A DNA stretch of 64,000 nt from Pseudomonas fluorescens. GTDB lineage: Bacteria > Pseudomonadota > Gammaproteobacteria > Pseudomonadales > Pseudomonadaceae. Numbering within the stretch: position 1 is the stretch's first letter; the number at the start of each line of letters is the position of its first letter. Positions 54,705 through 63,908 of this stretch are shown here, piece by piece. The notes beneath the pieces were generated by a model, which saw only the letters and a program-made list of their open reading frames with translations, did not search any database and had not been told where the DNA came from. The stretch is from contig NZ_CP015225.1 of NCBI RefSeq assembly GCF_001623525.1, forward strand, positions 1,798,001 to 1,862,000, read 5' to 3'. The translations under genes and the position numbers were made by a program.

Positions 54705-56457
54705 TGGAATCACCCTTGCCGGTATCGACCGAAGCCGTGCCGGTGCTTGCGGGCACGGCTGGCATCTGTGCCTGCTGTCGCTGCGCGTTAAGTTCGGCCA
54801 GGACATGCTCGCGTGGCCCGTAGAGACTGATAATCCCAGCGTTCATCACCATGAGCCGATCAAGCTGCGACACGATGTTGGTCCGATGGGTAATGACAAA
54901 CAGCGTCGCGCCGGTCTGCCTGAGCTGCTGGATCGCTGCCGCCAGGGCGCGGTCACCGACGTCATCAAGATTGGAATTGGGCTCGTCGAGAACGATCAGC
55001 CGTGGGCTGCCATACAGTGCCCGGGCCAGTCCGATGCGCTGGCGCTGCCCTGCCGAAAGCATGAGGCCCTCGCTACCGATGACAGTGTCGTAACCATCGG
55101 GAAACTGCAGGATCATCTCGTGAACACCCGCGATCCTGGCCGCCTGGATCACCTTCACCGAATCGACTCCGGCGAAGCGAGCGATGTTTTCGCCGAGGGT
55201 GCCTTCGAACAATTCAATGTCCTGGGGCAAGTAACCGATATAGGGCCCAAGCTCATGCTTGTCCCAAGTGCTGATGTCGGCGCCATCGAGCCGAACCACC
55301 CCGTGCTGCGCCGCCCAGACACCCAGCAGCGCCCTGGCCAGGGTCGACTTCCCCGCCGCACTGGGACCGATGACGCCCACCATGCAGCCGGCAGGCGCGC
55401 TGAAACTGATGTTCTTGAGGATCGGCACCCTGGACCCGGGGGCCGCGACAATCAGGTTCTCGACCTGGACATCCCCCTGGGGCGCCGGCAAGGACATGCG
55501 CTCGGGTTGGGCCTGCTGTTTATCGAGGATGTCGTTCAAACGGCTGTATTGAGAACGAGCGGCGATAAATCCCTTCCAACTGCCGATGATCAAGTCGATG
55601 GGGGCCAGCGCCCGCCCCAGTAACACGGACCCGGCGAACACCAGGCCGGCCCCTACCTGATGGTCCACGGCCAGGTACGCCCCCAGCCCCAGCACCAGCG
55701 ATTGCACAAGGATGCGAAAGGTACGCGAAAGCGTGCTGATGATCGCCCCGCTGTCGCTCGCCGCCGATTGCAACAACAGCACGTTGCGTTGACGCCGTCC
55801 CCAACGATCCATCAGGGTCTCAAGCATGCCCATGGATTCGATCACTTCGGCGTTGCGCAGGCTCTTGGTGGTGTAGAGCGTCGCGCCAATGTGCTCCTTG
55901 TTGGCCTGGGCCAGTACCGGCCCCGTCAGTCGTTCGTTGACGAAGGCGAGCACGAGCAACAACAGCGCGCTGCCCGTCGCGACCCAGCCAAACCAGGGAT
56001 GAAACAGGAACATCACCGCGATATAGATCGGCAACCAGGGCGCATCGAAAAACGCGAACAAGCCGTTACCCGAAAGAAACTGCCGCAAGCCGGTCAAGTC
56101 ATTGAGCGACTGGGCCGAGGCATCCATGCCGCCACTTTCCAGGGCACGTTTGAAACTGGCCCTATAGACCTGGCGACTGAGCAGCACATCCAGCCGGGTG
56201 CTGACCCGAACCATGACACGCGAACGGATCCATTCCAGCGAACCTAGGGTCACCAGCAATGCGGTCATGATCAGCGTCAGCATGGTCAGGGTCGTAAGAC
56301 TTCCGCTGGTGATCACTCGCCCATAGACCTGGAGCATGTAAAACGTGGGTACGAGCATCAGCGCATTAATGAAAAAGCTGAAAAACCCGACAGAGATGAA
56401 GCTGTCCCGGCAGGCTTTCAGTGCCTTTTTCAGGCTGTTTTCAGGTGCGCTTCGCAT
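54673..56457 (-). CDS. Type I secretion ABC transporter (permease-ATPase)
   Basis: 594 aa from the ATG at 56457, with AGGGGG upstream. PrtD/HasD-like: N-terminal membrane domain (about 1-310) without a C39 peptidase or C39-like domain, then the ATPase with Walker A GPSAAGKST, signature LSAGQRQRIGLARAL, Walker B LIVLDEPNSNLDD and H-loop THRT. It should energise export of a C-terminal-signal substrate; the nearest candidate is the repetitive protein at 45752. Confidence 0.94.
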   Translation of the reverse strand: MRSAPENSLKKALKACRDSFISVGFFSFFINALMLVPTFYMLQVYGRVITSGSLTTLTMLTLIMTALLVTLGSLEWIRSRVMVRVSTRLDVLLSRQVYRASFKRALESGGMDASAQSLNDLTGLRQFLSGNGLFAFFDAPWLPIYIAVMFLFHPWFGWVATGSALLLLVLAFVNERLTGPVLAQANKEHIGATLYTTKSLRNAEVIESMGMLETLMDRWGRRQRNVLLLQSAASDSGAIISTLSRTFRILVQSLVLGLGAYLAVDHQVGAGLVFAGSVLLGRALAPIDLIIGSWKGFIAARSQYSRLNDILDKQQAQPERMSLPAPQGDVQVENLIVAAPGSRVPILKNISFSAPAGCMVGVIGPSAAGKSTLARALLGVWAAQHGVVRLDGADISTWDKHELGPYIGYLPQDIELFEGTLGENIARFAGVDSVKVIQAARIAGVHEMILQFPDGYDTVIGSEGLMLSAGQRQRIGLARALYGSPRLIVLDEPNSNLDDVGDRALAAAIQQLRQTGATLFVITHRTNIVSQLDRLMVMNAGIISLYGPREHVLAELNAQRQQAQMPAVPASTGTASVDTGKGDSNESHGAQSSN

Positions 56458-56574
56458 TGAAACCCCCTGCTCGGGTAACCCTCCTCTGGAGCTTAGATCA
56501 TGCCTGACAACGGCGTGTAGCAATTGCCCAGATTGTTTGTGAGGGCATATCCAACACCGCCGATTGATACGACT

Positions 56575-57540
56575 TCAAATTGGCGAGACAGCTGGGCCCG
56601 GTCGTACAAAACACTGTTCCGTGACGGGTCGCCCCCATTGCTGTCCTTCTTGCTCCAGTTCCAACTTGAAACCGAAATCCTCGTACAGCTTGCGGGCAGC
56701 TTCGAGCCCCTGGAACGTCCAGAGGCTCGTTGAACTGAAGCCCCACTCGTCACAGAACTTCATCGCTTCAGCCAATAGGCGTCTGCCGGCGCCCTTGCCT
56801 CGTGCCGAATCATCCAGGATGAAGCAACGCAGTACCGCACTGCCGCCCTCTCCTTCGCCGTCGATGGCAATCGAACCGACTATTCGTTCGCCATTCAGGG
56901 CTACCCAGACCTCATTGCGCGGATTGTGCAGACGTCCCATCAACTCGGCCATGTCCGATGCCACCAGGCTTTCGAACAACTGGCCAAAGTTCGAATGCCT
57001 GGAGTAATAGTCCGCATGCATTTGCACAATGCGGCCAATCACGCCTGGACGATAGCCCCGGGCAATCTCCAACGGCGCCGGCGCAGGCGGCTCTGTACCG
57101 AGCCGATGAGCGTGCAGCGCAACGGCATAGCTGGCAATCCCCGCGCTCACGATCTGACACTGCTCGCTGGATAAGTGAGACATGGCCGCGACAACCTGTT
57201 GGGTGGCGAACGCATCGATGGCTCGAAGGGTCTTTTGCCCCTGCGCGGTAAGCCGCAGTCGCTTGGCTCGGGCATCCTGTTCATGGGCAATTTCTTCAAT
57301 CTCACCGGCCTCGACGAGCTTGCGAACCATCCGGCTTACGCTGGATTTCTCCAAGCCAAGCAGCTCGACAAGCTCACCCGCCGTCAGGGATTGGCGATGG
57401 CCGAGTTCGACTATTGTGTGCACCGACGACGGCGGATAACCCGTCGCAGCCAGCGTGGCGTGCATGAACCCCAGCTCCCGCACCATGAGACGCGACGCCG
57501 AACGGATTTTTTCAATCAGGTCTGGTGGGCACTGGTTCAC
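56575..57540 (-). CDS. MarR-type HTH / GNAT acetyltransferase fusion protein
   Basis: 321 aa from the GTG at 57540 (an upstream TTG at 57582 lies inside the operator-like palindrome). Residues about 1-135 are a MarR winged helix (LTAGELVELLGLEKSSVSRMVRKL, then DARAKRLRLTAQG); about 165-315 is a GNAT domain with the acetyl-CoA site around DDSARGKGAGRRLL. It may be a regulator with an acetyltransferase output, or a bifunctional sensor. It is 118 bases upstream of the ABC gene and could be co-transcribed with the T1SS operon. Confidence 0.9.
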   Translation of the reverse strand: MNQCPPDLIEKIRSASRLMVRELGFMHATLAATGYPPSSVHTIVELGHRQSLTAGELVELLGLEKSSVSRMVRKLVEAGEIEEIAHEQDARAKRLRLTAQGQKTLRAIDAFATQQVVAAMSHLSSEQCQIVSAGIASYAVALHAHRLGTEPPAPAPLEIARGYRPGVIGRIVQMHADYYSRHSNFGQLFESLVASDMAELMGRLHNPRNEVWVALNGERIVGSIAIDGEGEGGSAVLRCFILDDSARGKGAGRRLLAEAMKFCDEWGFSSTSLWTFQGLEAARKLYEDFGFKLELEQEGQQWGRPVTEQCFVRPGPAVSPI

Positions 57541-57565
57541 GGGGGACCTCGGACGCAACGAGCCA

Positions 57566-57586
57566 TTAGTTGTATTGCACAACTAA
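57566..57586. promoter_or_regulatory. MarR-type palindromic operator
   Basis: TTAGTTGT-ATTGC-ACAACTAA: perfect 8-bp arms with a 5-bp centre, starting 26 bases upstream of the GTG of the MarR-GNAT gene. The size and TTGT...ACAA symmetry match MarR operators, suggesting autoregulation. Confidence 0.7.
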
Positions 57587-57698
57587 AGACCCATCCATGC
57601 GTTCAGTCAAACCTTGCGGCGCAATCCCGGGTAACTTCAAGACCTTCCAGGCCCATGGCATTGCCGATTGCTGGGCCAATAACGATAACGCCAGGGAC

Positions 57699-58295
57699 TT
57701 ATAGAGGCTCTGCGGTCTGGATGAGCGAGTTCAGCACCAGCTTGATTTCAACAGCGGGGTCCTTATGCCCTTGCAATATCAGGCCTTCCGCCAGGGCGGT
57801 GAAGGTCTTGGCAAGCGCGGCGTAGGCCAGCGGCGGCTTCTTGCCAGCATGATTGAATATGATGGTAATCAACTTGCCCAAGGCCTCGCTGTTTTCCTCA
57901 TGCAAGTCGTAGTAATGCGGCGAGAATTCTTCATCGCGCAAGGCGATCAATTGCAACTCTGCATCGAGGATCGCACAGCGGGTATTGTTCTTCAGCGTAT
58001 CGATATAGGCATTCAAGCCGTGGCTCAACTGTTCCGCCGAATATCCCGATGCCAGGGTCGTACTCAGTCGCTCGATCTCAACTCGCTTGAAGCGTTGAGT
58101 CAATTGCAGCAGCAAGTCCGATTTACTTGAGAAATTTGAGAAAAAGGCGCCTTTGGAAAAGCCCGCCTCTTCGGCGATAACGTTGACGCTGGCGGCATGA
58201 AAGCCCTTGCGGATCATCAGCTCAGTGGCTGTGTCGAACAATTTGTCTCTTGTTACTTGCTGGCTCTCTTCTCGACCTAGTCTCTTTTTAATCAC
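57699..58295 (-). CDS. TetR/AcrR-family transcriptional regulator
   Basis: 198 aa from the GTG at 58295, which has GGAG eight bases upstream; a TTG seven codons further up (58316) has no SD. N-terminal HTH (TRDKLFDTATELMIRKG; VIAEEAGFSKGAFFSNFSSK, each under 21 residues), then a helical ligand domain. It diverges from the biosynthetic operon at 58807 with a long gap, and is the likely repressor of that operon. Confidence 0.9.
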   Translation of the reverse strand: MIKKRLGREESQQVTRDKLFDTATELMIRKGFHAASVNVIAEEAGFSKGAFFSNFSSKSDLLLQLTQRFKRVEIERLSTTLASGYSAEQLSHGLNAYIDTLKNNTRCAILDAELQLIALRDEEFSPHYYDLHEENSEALGKLITIIFNHAGKKPPLAYAALAKTFTALAEGLILQGHKDPAVEIKLVLNSLIQTAEPL

Positions 58296-58806
58296 GCCCT
58301 CGGCTCCTTTGGCCAAACAAGATAGCTATGTGTGACTGAATGCAACGAATCGATTACTCACTGTACGGAACCCGTTTTCGCCATCATATCTTATACGCGC
58401 CTTGTTCAATCATTTACATTTTAACTTTCAAAAAATGCCATGTATGTGCCATGTAGTTGGAACAGCCGCAAAGGCACCCTAGATGGGGCTACCGGCCCCA
58501 GTTTTTGCCGGATAGGCGTGACTCACAGTCCTCGTTTCGCTCCCCTTGATGAGTCCTTGCCGTCCCTTTGAGCGGCTCAAACCGGATATTTTCCTGCCCT
58601 CGAGCATGCACCGGAACCTGAAAAAACCTGCACGAAGCCCGATGCAGAGCCATCAGCTCGTCAATCCGACGAAATACCACTTGATTTTCAGATACCGAAT
58701 GGTTTTTACTTGCGCCGTTGGTGGAGCCCAACGCCTGATCAGCGCATCGAGTCAGTGACACCGCTCTCGATGCAATACCAGGTCACCTCACAGGAGCGGG
58801 ATTTTA
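58296..58806. promoter_or_regulatory. Long divergent region: AT-rich stretch, direct repeat, terminator
   Basis: 511 bases without a supported gene. It includes an AT-rich part (58380-58445), a direct repeat TGCCATGTA at 58436-58444 and 58447-58455 (11-bp spacing, one helical turn), and an intrinsic terminator at 58484-58506. The SD of the reductase gene (AGGAG) is at 58791-58795. The lower GC than the flanks could reflect transferred DNA. Confidence 0.6.
58484..58506 (+). terminator. Intrinsic terminator in the leader of the biosynthetic operon
   Basis: TGGGGC (58484-58489), loop TACCG, GCCCCA (58495-58500), then GTTTTT. It reads in the plus direction, although no plus-strand gene lies upstream of it before the MarR-GNAT/TetR genes on the other strand. 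It may end a small RNA or act as an attenuator of the operon at 58807. Confidence 0.7.
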
Positions 58807-59820
58807 ATGGAATATGCCTTCGTTACAGGCGCTACTGGCCTGCTCGGGAATAATGTCGTTCGTGCGCTGTTAAAGCGGAACATCAAAGTAAAAGCGTTGG
58901 TTCGTTCCGTAGAGAAAGCCAGGAAACAGTTCGGCAACCTGCCTGTGGAGTTCGTCGAAGGCGACATGCTTAATGTCGAGGCCTTCGCCCATGCCCTGCA
59001 AGGCTGTGACGCCCTGTTTCATACGGCGGCCTATTTCCGCGACAGTTACAAAGGCGGGAAACATTGGCAAAAACTGTATGACACCAATGTGACCGGCACC
59101 GAGCGCTTGTTGCAAGCCGCTTATGACGCCGGTATCCGTCGTGCGGTCCACACCTCTTCCATTGCCGTATTGAAGGGCAATCGGGATCAAGTGATCGATG
59201 AAACCATGTCTCGCAGTGAATTGGAGGCTGACGATTATTACTTGAGCAAAATATTGTCCGAACAGAAGGTCCAGCAATTCCTGGCGCAGCACCCGGACAT
59301 GTTTATCGCCATGGTCCTGCCAGGGTGGATGTTCGGCCCCGGCGATATCGGCCCTACTTCCTCAGGACAGTTCCTGCTCGACTTTGTCGGACAGAAATTG
59401 CCCGGTGTACTCCCCGGAAGCTTTTCCGTTGTCGATGCCCGGGATGTGGCCGAGCATCAAATCGCGGCCATCACCCGTGGCAGGTCCGGAGAGCGCTACC
59501 TGGCCGCCGGCAATCACATGGACATGAAGAGCATTTTCCAGGCGCTGTCCAGCGTCAGTGGCATAAAAGCCCCAGAGCGAAAAGTGCCTCTGTTCATGCT
59601 GCGAATCATCGCGCTTATCTATGAAGGTTACTACCGGATCACAAAAAAGCCGGTGCTCATCAGTACCTCCACGGTCAAGCTCATGGAGCAAGAACAAGGC
59701 CGCACTCATTTCAGCCATAACAAAAGTTCAAGAGAATTGGAGTGCAAGTTCCGCCCTGTTGCTGAAACCCTGACCGATACCCTGGATTGGTATCGGAATA
59801 ACAACTACACAGATGCTTAA
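58807..59820 (+). CDS. NAD(P)-dependent epimerase/dehydratase (extended SDR, DFR/3-beta-HSD-like)
   Basis: 337 aa, ATG with GGAG at good spacing. Rossmann start FVTGATGLLGNNVVRALL, active-site TSSIAVL and YxxxK (YYLSK), and FGPGD. Dihydroflavonol-4-reductase or 3-beta-hydroxysteroid-dehydrogenase-like; in biosynthetic clusters such enzymes reduce beta-keto acyl or aromatic ketone groups. First gene of a cluster with a ligase, phosphatase and monooxygenase. Confidence 0.9.
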   Translation: MEYAFVTGATGLLGNNVVRALLKRNIKVKALVRSVEKARKQFGNLPVEFVEGDMLNVEAFAHALQGCDALFHTAAYFRDSYKGGKHWQKLYDTNVTGTERLLQAAYDAGIRRAVHTSSIAVLKGNRDQVIDETMSRSELEADDYYLSKILSEQKVQQFLAQHPDMFIAMVLPGWMFGPGDIGPTSSGQFLLDFVGQKLPGVLPGSFSVVDARDVAEHQIAAITRGRSGERYLAAGNHMDMKSIFQALSSVSGIKAPERKVPLFMLRIIALIYEGYYRITKKPVLISTSTVKLMEQEQGRTHFSHNKSSRELECKFRPVAETLTDTLDWYRNNNYTDA

Positions 59821-59901
59821 TTGAAACAATTCATATATAGCCTGCCTCTGTAGTACTTTTTTTGACTAGCCATAAATCCAAGGATTGAGAGAGGTTGGTA
59901 A

Positions 59902-61422
59902 ATGAAAAGCCTTTCATATAAAGAAGGTTTTCTGCATCGCTTTGTCGGTTTTTCGGAATCGTTTCCCGAGCAAGTTGCTATTCGGCATCTGGACACGGAA
60001 GAAGATACCGTTACTTACCGCGAGTTGCACATCAAGGCTGAACAATGCAATGGCGCTCTTACAGCGCTTGGTGTATTGCCTGGCGACAAAGTAGCGCTGG
60101 TGCTGCCCAATGGGTTGGCATTCATCGCTTACTACTTGGCGATCATCGGGCGAGGCGCCATTCCGGTCATCCTCAACTACAAGTTGACCCCTTTCGAAAT
60201 GGCCAGTGTCGTCAGCCTCGCCAGGCCGACGCTCGTGGTCACGACCGAAACGCTATGGGTGCAACACAGTGAGGTGTTCCAGGCTGACAACGGTGTCAGG
60301 CACTCCCTGGTGCTGGACGGTGGGAGCGAACCGTCATCGTCCCTGCCCGCCAACGCAACGGCCATCTCTCAACTGCCTTGCCAGGTCGAACCCTTGTTGT
60401 TGCCCGAGGGTAATCCGGTCGTCTCGGTCCAATTCACCTATCGAGGCATCGGCAGGCCCCTGGCTGTTTCTCACCGATATCTCGACCTGACGCAATCGAG
60501 CGACGGGCTGCATGAGCACTTTCATCTGCAAGGCGTCGGCTCCGTTCATCTGGTGACGTTGCCGCTGTATGCCATCTTCGGCCTGTCCGTGATGATGGTG
60601 TTTCCCTTGAGCGTGGGCGCCACCCTGCTGATGACCAACACCCTGCTCAACCGAGACCTCGCTGAAGTCCTGTCCGAGCATCAGGTCACCTTTGCCTGCC
60701 TGGTGCCCGATGTCATTCGCTACTTCAATACGCGCCTGGCCAAACGCAAAGGCGCGCTCCTGCCGTTGCACCCGCAGTTGATGATTTACTCGGGGGGCAG
60801 CCACCTGCCGGCCGATGAAGCCGAGAAGCTGGGGAAGTTGCTAGGGTGCAATCCGGTGCTGCAAGGCTATGGCTTGACCGAAAGCATGCCCGTAATCGTC
60901 CAGAGCTCGATTGGTACGGTCCACCGTGGCGCCATGGGCCAGCCGATCAGCGGTGTGGAACTGCGCATCGTCGATGCCCAGGGCCGAGACGTAACGCCGG
61001 GGCGTATCGGCGAATTGCTGATACGTGGCTCGATGGTGATCGACGGCTATAACGATGCCGAGGACACCAATGCGCGGTTCTTCCGCGATGGCTGGTTCCA
61101 CAGCGGTGACCTGGTCTGGCAGGACGACGATGGCCATGTGTTTTTCTATTGCCAGCGCCTGCGAATCTCGAAGATCAAGGCGCAGATGGTCGACCTGGTG
61201 GAGATCGAATCCGTCGCCCTCAAGCACCCCGACGTGGTGCGCGCCAAGGCCTATATCGTCCCGGACCACAAGGAAGTCAACGTGCTGCACCTGTGCGTCG
61301 AAGGGACTGGCGAGCTGAGCCAGAACGCACTGTCCACCCTGCTTTCGCGCTACCTATCGGGCTTCAAGCTGCCCAAGACCATCGAGATTACTTCTCTCAA
61401 GGAAGAGGCCCATGCACGCTAA
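59902..61422 (+). CDS. AMP-ligase-like enzyme with degenerate P-loop
   Basis: 506 aa, ATG preceded by AGAGAGG. ANL-superfamily fold: YGLTES (A5), SGDLVWQDDDGH (A7) and RLRISKIK (A8) are kept. The phosphate-binding loop, normally TSGTTGxPKG, reads FTYRGIGRPLAVSH (residues 178-191): the Ser/Thr-rich loop and Lys are gone. It may still adenylate with altered ATP contacts, or have a different reaction. It starts 81 bases after the reductase stop; the end overlaps the HAD gene by 11 bases. Confidence 0.85.
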   Translation: MKSLSYKEGFLHRFVGFSESFPEQVAIRHLDTEEDTVTYRELHIKAEQCNGALTALGVLPGDKVALVLPNGLAFIAYYLAIIGRGAIPVILNYKLTPFEMASVVSLARPTLVVTTETLWVQHSEVFQADNGVRHSLVLDGGSEPSSSLPANATAISQLPCQVEPLLLPEGNPVVSVQFTYRGIGRPLAVSHRYLDLTQSSDGLHEHFHLQGVGSVHLVTLPLYAIFGLSVMMVFPLSVGATLLMTNTLLNRDLAEVLSEHQVTFACLVPDVIRYFNTRLAKRKGALLPLHPQLMIYSGGSHLPADEAEKLGKLLGCNPVLQGYGLTESMPVIVQSSIGTVHRGAMGQPISGVELRIVDAQGRDVTPGRIGELLIRGSMVIDGYNDAEDTNARFFRDGWFHSGDLVWQDDDGHVFFYCQRLRISKIKAQMVDLVEIESVALKHPDVVRAKAYIVPDHKEVNVLHLCVEGTGELSQNALSTLLSRYLSGFKLPKTIEITSLKEEAHAR

Positions 61423-62023
61423 CAGCACACAACCGGTCCTGGCCGTTTTCGACTTCGACGGCACATTGACCGACCGGCACACGTTCTGGCGCTACATGCG
61501 CTTTATCGTGGGCACCCGCTCGTTCTGGCTGCGGATCATTCCCCTGCTGCCCAAGATGCTCAGCGTGATCGTCGGCATCACCCCGCTGATGCAAGCACGG
61601 CTGGCGTTCATCGCCTGCTACCTGGGCGGCCTGTCGGTGGAGCAAGAGCGCGAACATGCCAAGTATTTCATCAGCGAGCTGCTGCCGCTCTGGCTCAGGC
61701 CCGAGGCGTTGCGGCGGCTGCAATGGCATCAGTCCATGGGGCACGTCACCGCGCTGGTGAGCAATTCGCCGGAAAACTACCTGATCCCCTGGGGCCAGGC
61801 CGCGGGTTTTGACTATGTGTGCGGCACCCGCCTGGCAACGGCAAAGAACAAGCTGACCGGCGGGATATCCGGTACCAACTGTGTAGAGCGAGAGAAAGTC
61901 ACGCGGCTCAAGGGCTGCTTGAGCAACCTTGATGATTTTTACATTTATGCCTACGGCGACTCATCGGGCGACGACGCCCTGCTCGGCATTGCCAACTCTC
62001 CCTTCTACAGAAACTGGTACTGA
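61412..62023 (+). CDS. HAD-superfamily phosphatase (HAD-IB, SerB-like)
   Basis: 203 aa. Motif I DFDGTLT (nucleophile Asp), motif II Ser in ALVSNS, motif III Lys in NKLTG region, motif IV GDSSGD. The size and C-terminal NSPFYRNWY-type end match HAD-IB phosphatases that act on small phosphorylated metabolites. ATG has GGAAGAGG upstream and overlaps the ligase stop. In this operon it may remove phosphate from an intermediate. Confidence 0.88.
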   Translation: MHANSTQPVLAVFDFDGTLTDRHTFWRYMRFIVGTRSFWLRIIPLLPKMLSVIVGITPLMQARLAFIACYLGGLSVEQEREHAKYFISELLPLWLRPEALRRLQWHQSMGHVTALVSNSPENYLIPWGQAAGFDYVCGTRLATAKNKLTGGISGTNCVEREKVTRLKGCLSNLDDFYIYAYGDSSGDDALLGIANSPFYRNWY

Positions 62024-62026
62024 TCG

Positions 62027-63790
62027 ATGAACACTCTGAGCACGTTGGCCCCCAATCATTTCAAGCGCCCTGGCAGCGCCCCGACCGTCATGATCGTCGG
62101 CGCCGGTCCTGTTGGCCTGTCCCTGGCAATCCTGTTGAAGAAATGGGGTGTGTCGTTCCGCATCATTGAAAGGAACGCCGGTCCCTCGACGGCGACCAAG
62201 GCGATGGCTATCCATTCCCGGACCCTGGAAATCTTTCGGGACCTGGGCGTTGCCGAGCAAGCCATCAGCGACGGCTTCACGATCAACCAGTTTTCGGTGC
62301 AGTCGAACGCCAAGCGGGTGCTGAACTACAACTTCTCCTACCTGGACGCGCCCTATCCCCTGCTCCTGAGCCTGCCACAGCCGCAAACGGAGAAAATTCT
62401 CCTGGAGCGGCTCAGGGAGCTGGGGGCCGAGGTGGAATGGAACACCGAACTGGTGGACATCGAAAACCAGCCGGGTTCGGTGCGCATGACGCTCAAGCAT
62501 GCCGACGGCACCGACGAACACTTCACCAGTCGTTGGGTAGCCGCGTGCGACGGTGCTCGCAGCAACATCAGAAAACGCCTGGACATGACGTTCGAAGGCT
62601 CGTCCTACGACCGCTTCTTCATGCTCGCCGATGCCGATATCGAGTGGTCCGGAAGCAAGGATGAGGGCGCATTCTTCCTGGGTGCGCAGGACGGTTATGT
62701 GGCCGTTGCACCGATCAGCGCTCAATCGCGTTATCGGCTGTTCATCGAAATGCCCTACAACCTGCCACCAGAAGGCGAGCGCCCGTCCTTGAGCCTGGAG
62801 AACTTCCAGCGCTTGTGCGAAGGGCGCGGGCAAAAGATGACGCTGTCCAACATTTCATCGACCACCATCGCCTCTTTCCAGCATCGCCGCGTGCAATCGA
62901 TGCAACAAGGTTCCGTGTTTCTGCTGGGGGATTCGGCGCATATCGGCAGCCCCATCGGTGGGCAGTGGATGAACCTGGGGGTTTCCGAGGCCTATAACCT
63001 GGCCTGGAAAATGGCCTATGTCGATCAGGGCCTGGCGAATCCGTCCTTGCTCGACAGCTACAACGAAGAGCGCTACCCGGTTGCCCTGGAAGTCGAGAAC
63101 ACCGCACACCGGCTGACGGGGCTGATTACGGTCCGGCGTCGCGCCCTGGTGTGGCTGCGCGACAACGTCCTGCCACTGTTGAGCAACCGCAAAAAGGTCC
63201 AGCGCAAACTGCCGTCGATGATTTCCGGTCATCAATATCACTATGAGAAAAGTGACTACATTCAAGAATCGCTGACGAAGAAGCAGCGCAAGAACTGGAG
63301 CAAGAAAGGGAAAAAACCCGAGTTCCAGACCGCAGCGCCTCGCGCCGGGCAACTGGCGCCCGATGTCGAACTGTGGCAACTGCAAGGGATGCCGACAAAA
63401 CGCTTGATCGACTTGTTCCACGGGACATTCACGCTGTTGATTTTCAGCGCGGCCGATCAGTTTTCACCGTTGTTGCCAGGCTACTACACGCTGGCCAAGT
63501 CGGTGGAACAGGACTACCCAGGCATCAAGGCCTACTGCGTGATCGACGCCCTGAGCAGCGCCGGCCTGCCGGCTTGGCATTCGACGTTGCTGGACCCCGA
63601 CTGGCGACTGCATAAGCGCTATCACGCCAAGGAAGGCACGATGATGCTGATTCGTCCTGACGGCTATATCGCTTTCCTCGGCGCCGATGCAATAACGCTG
63701 ATGACGTATCTGAACGTAAGGTCCGGGTTGCTCAAGGGTGCCAGGAAAACAATAACTTGCGAGACCGACGCAGTGGAACTCCAACTTTAA
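62027..63790 (+). CDS. FAD-dependent monooxygenase (aromatic hydroxylase type)
   Basis: 587 aa, starting 3 bases after the HAD stop. PHBH-like: FAD motif VMIVGAGPVGLSLAILL near residue 22, second FAD site LGDSAHIGSP followed by GGQWMNLG, and a C-terminal thioredoxin-like domain (about 440-587, AAPRAGQLAPDVELW). It is similar to phenol, MhpA or polyketide hydroxylases; the substrate is probably an aromatic or enol intermediate of the cluster. Confidence 0.9.
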   Translation: MNTLSTLAPNHFKRPGSAPTVMIVGAGPVGLSLAILLKKWGVSFRIIERNAGPSTATKAMAIHSRTLEIFRDLGVAEQAISDGFTINQFSVQSNAKRVLNYNFSYLDAPYPLLLSLPQPQTEKILLERLRELGAEVEWNTELVDIENQPGSVRMTLKHADGTDEHFTSRWVAACDGARSNIRKRLDMTFEGSSYDRFFMLADADIEWSGSKDEGAFFLGAQDGYVAVAPISAQSRYRLFIEMPYNLPPEGERPSLSLENFQRLCEGRGQKMTLSNISSTTIASFQHRRVQSMQQGSVFLLGDSAHIGSPIGGQWMNLGVSEAYNLAWKMAYVDQGLANPSLLDSYNEERYPVALEVENTAHRLTGLITVRRRALVWLRDNVLPLLSNRKKVQRKLPSMISGHQYHYEKSDYIQESLTKKQRKNWSKKGKKPEFQTAAPRAGQLAPDVELWQLQGMPTKRLIDLFHGTFTLLIFSAADQFSPLLPGYYTLAKSVEQDYPGIKAYCVIDALSSAGLPAWHSTLLDPDWRLHKRYHAKEGTMMLIRPDGYIAFLGADAITLMTYLNVRSGLLKGARKTITCETDAVELQL

Positions 63791-63834
63791 GTCGCTCCAT
63801 GGCTACTGCCAGTTTGATGATTTGATATAAACAA

Positions 63835-63859
63835 GGCCCTGCCCTGGGCCAGGATTTTT
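63835..63859 (+). terminator. Weak hairpin after the monooxygenase gene
   Basis: GGCCC (63835-63839) pairs with GGGCC (63846-63850), followed five bases later by TTTTT. Weak; it may be a partial terminator before the next gene. Confidence 0.35.
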
Positions 63860-63908
63860 GATCTTTCTTACTTATAGAAATATCGACCGACTTGGTTAGG
63901 AGAACTTT

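Noticed and set aside
58489..58761. 90-codon minus-strand open frame in the TetR/reductase gap
   Set aside because: No SD, no recognisable domain, overlaps the leader with the terminator.
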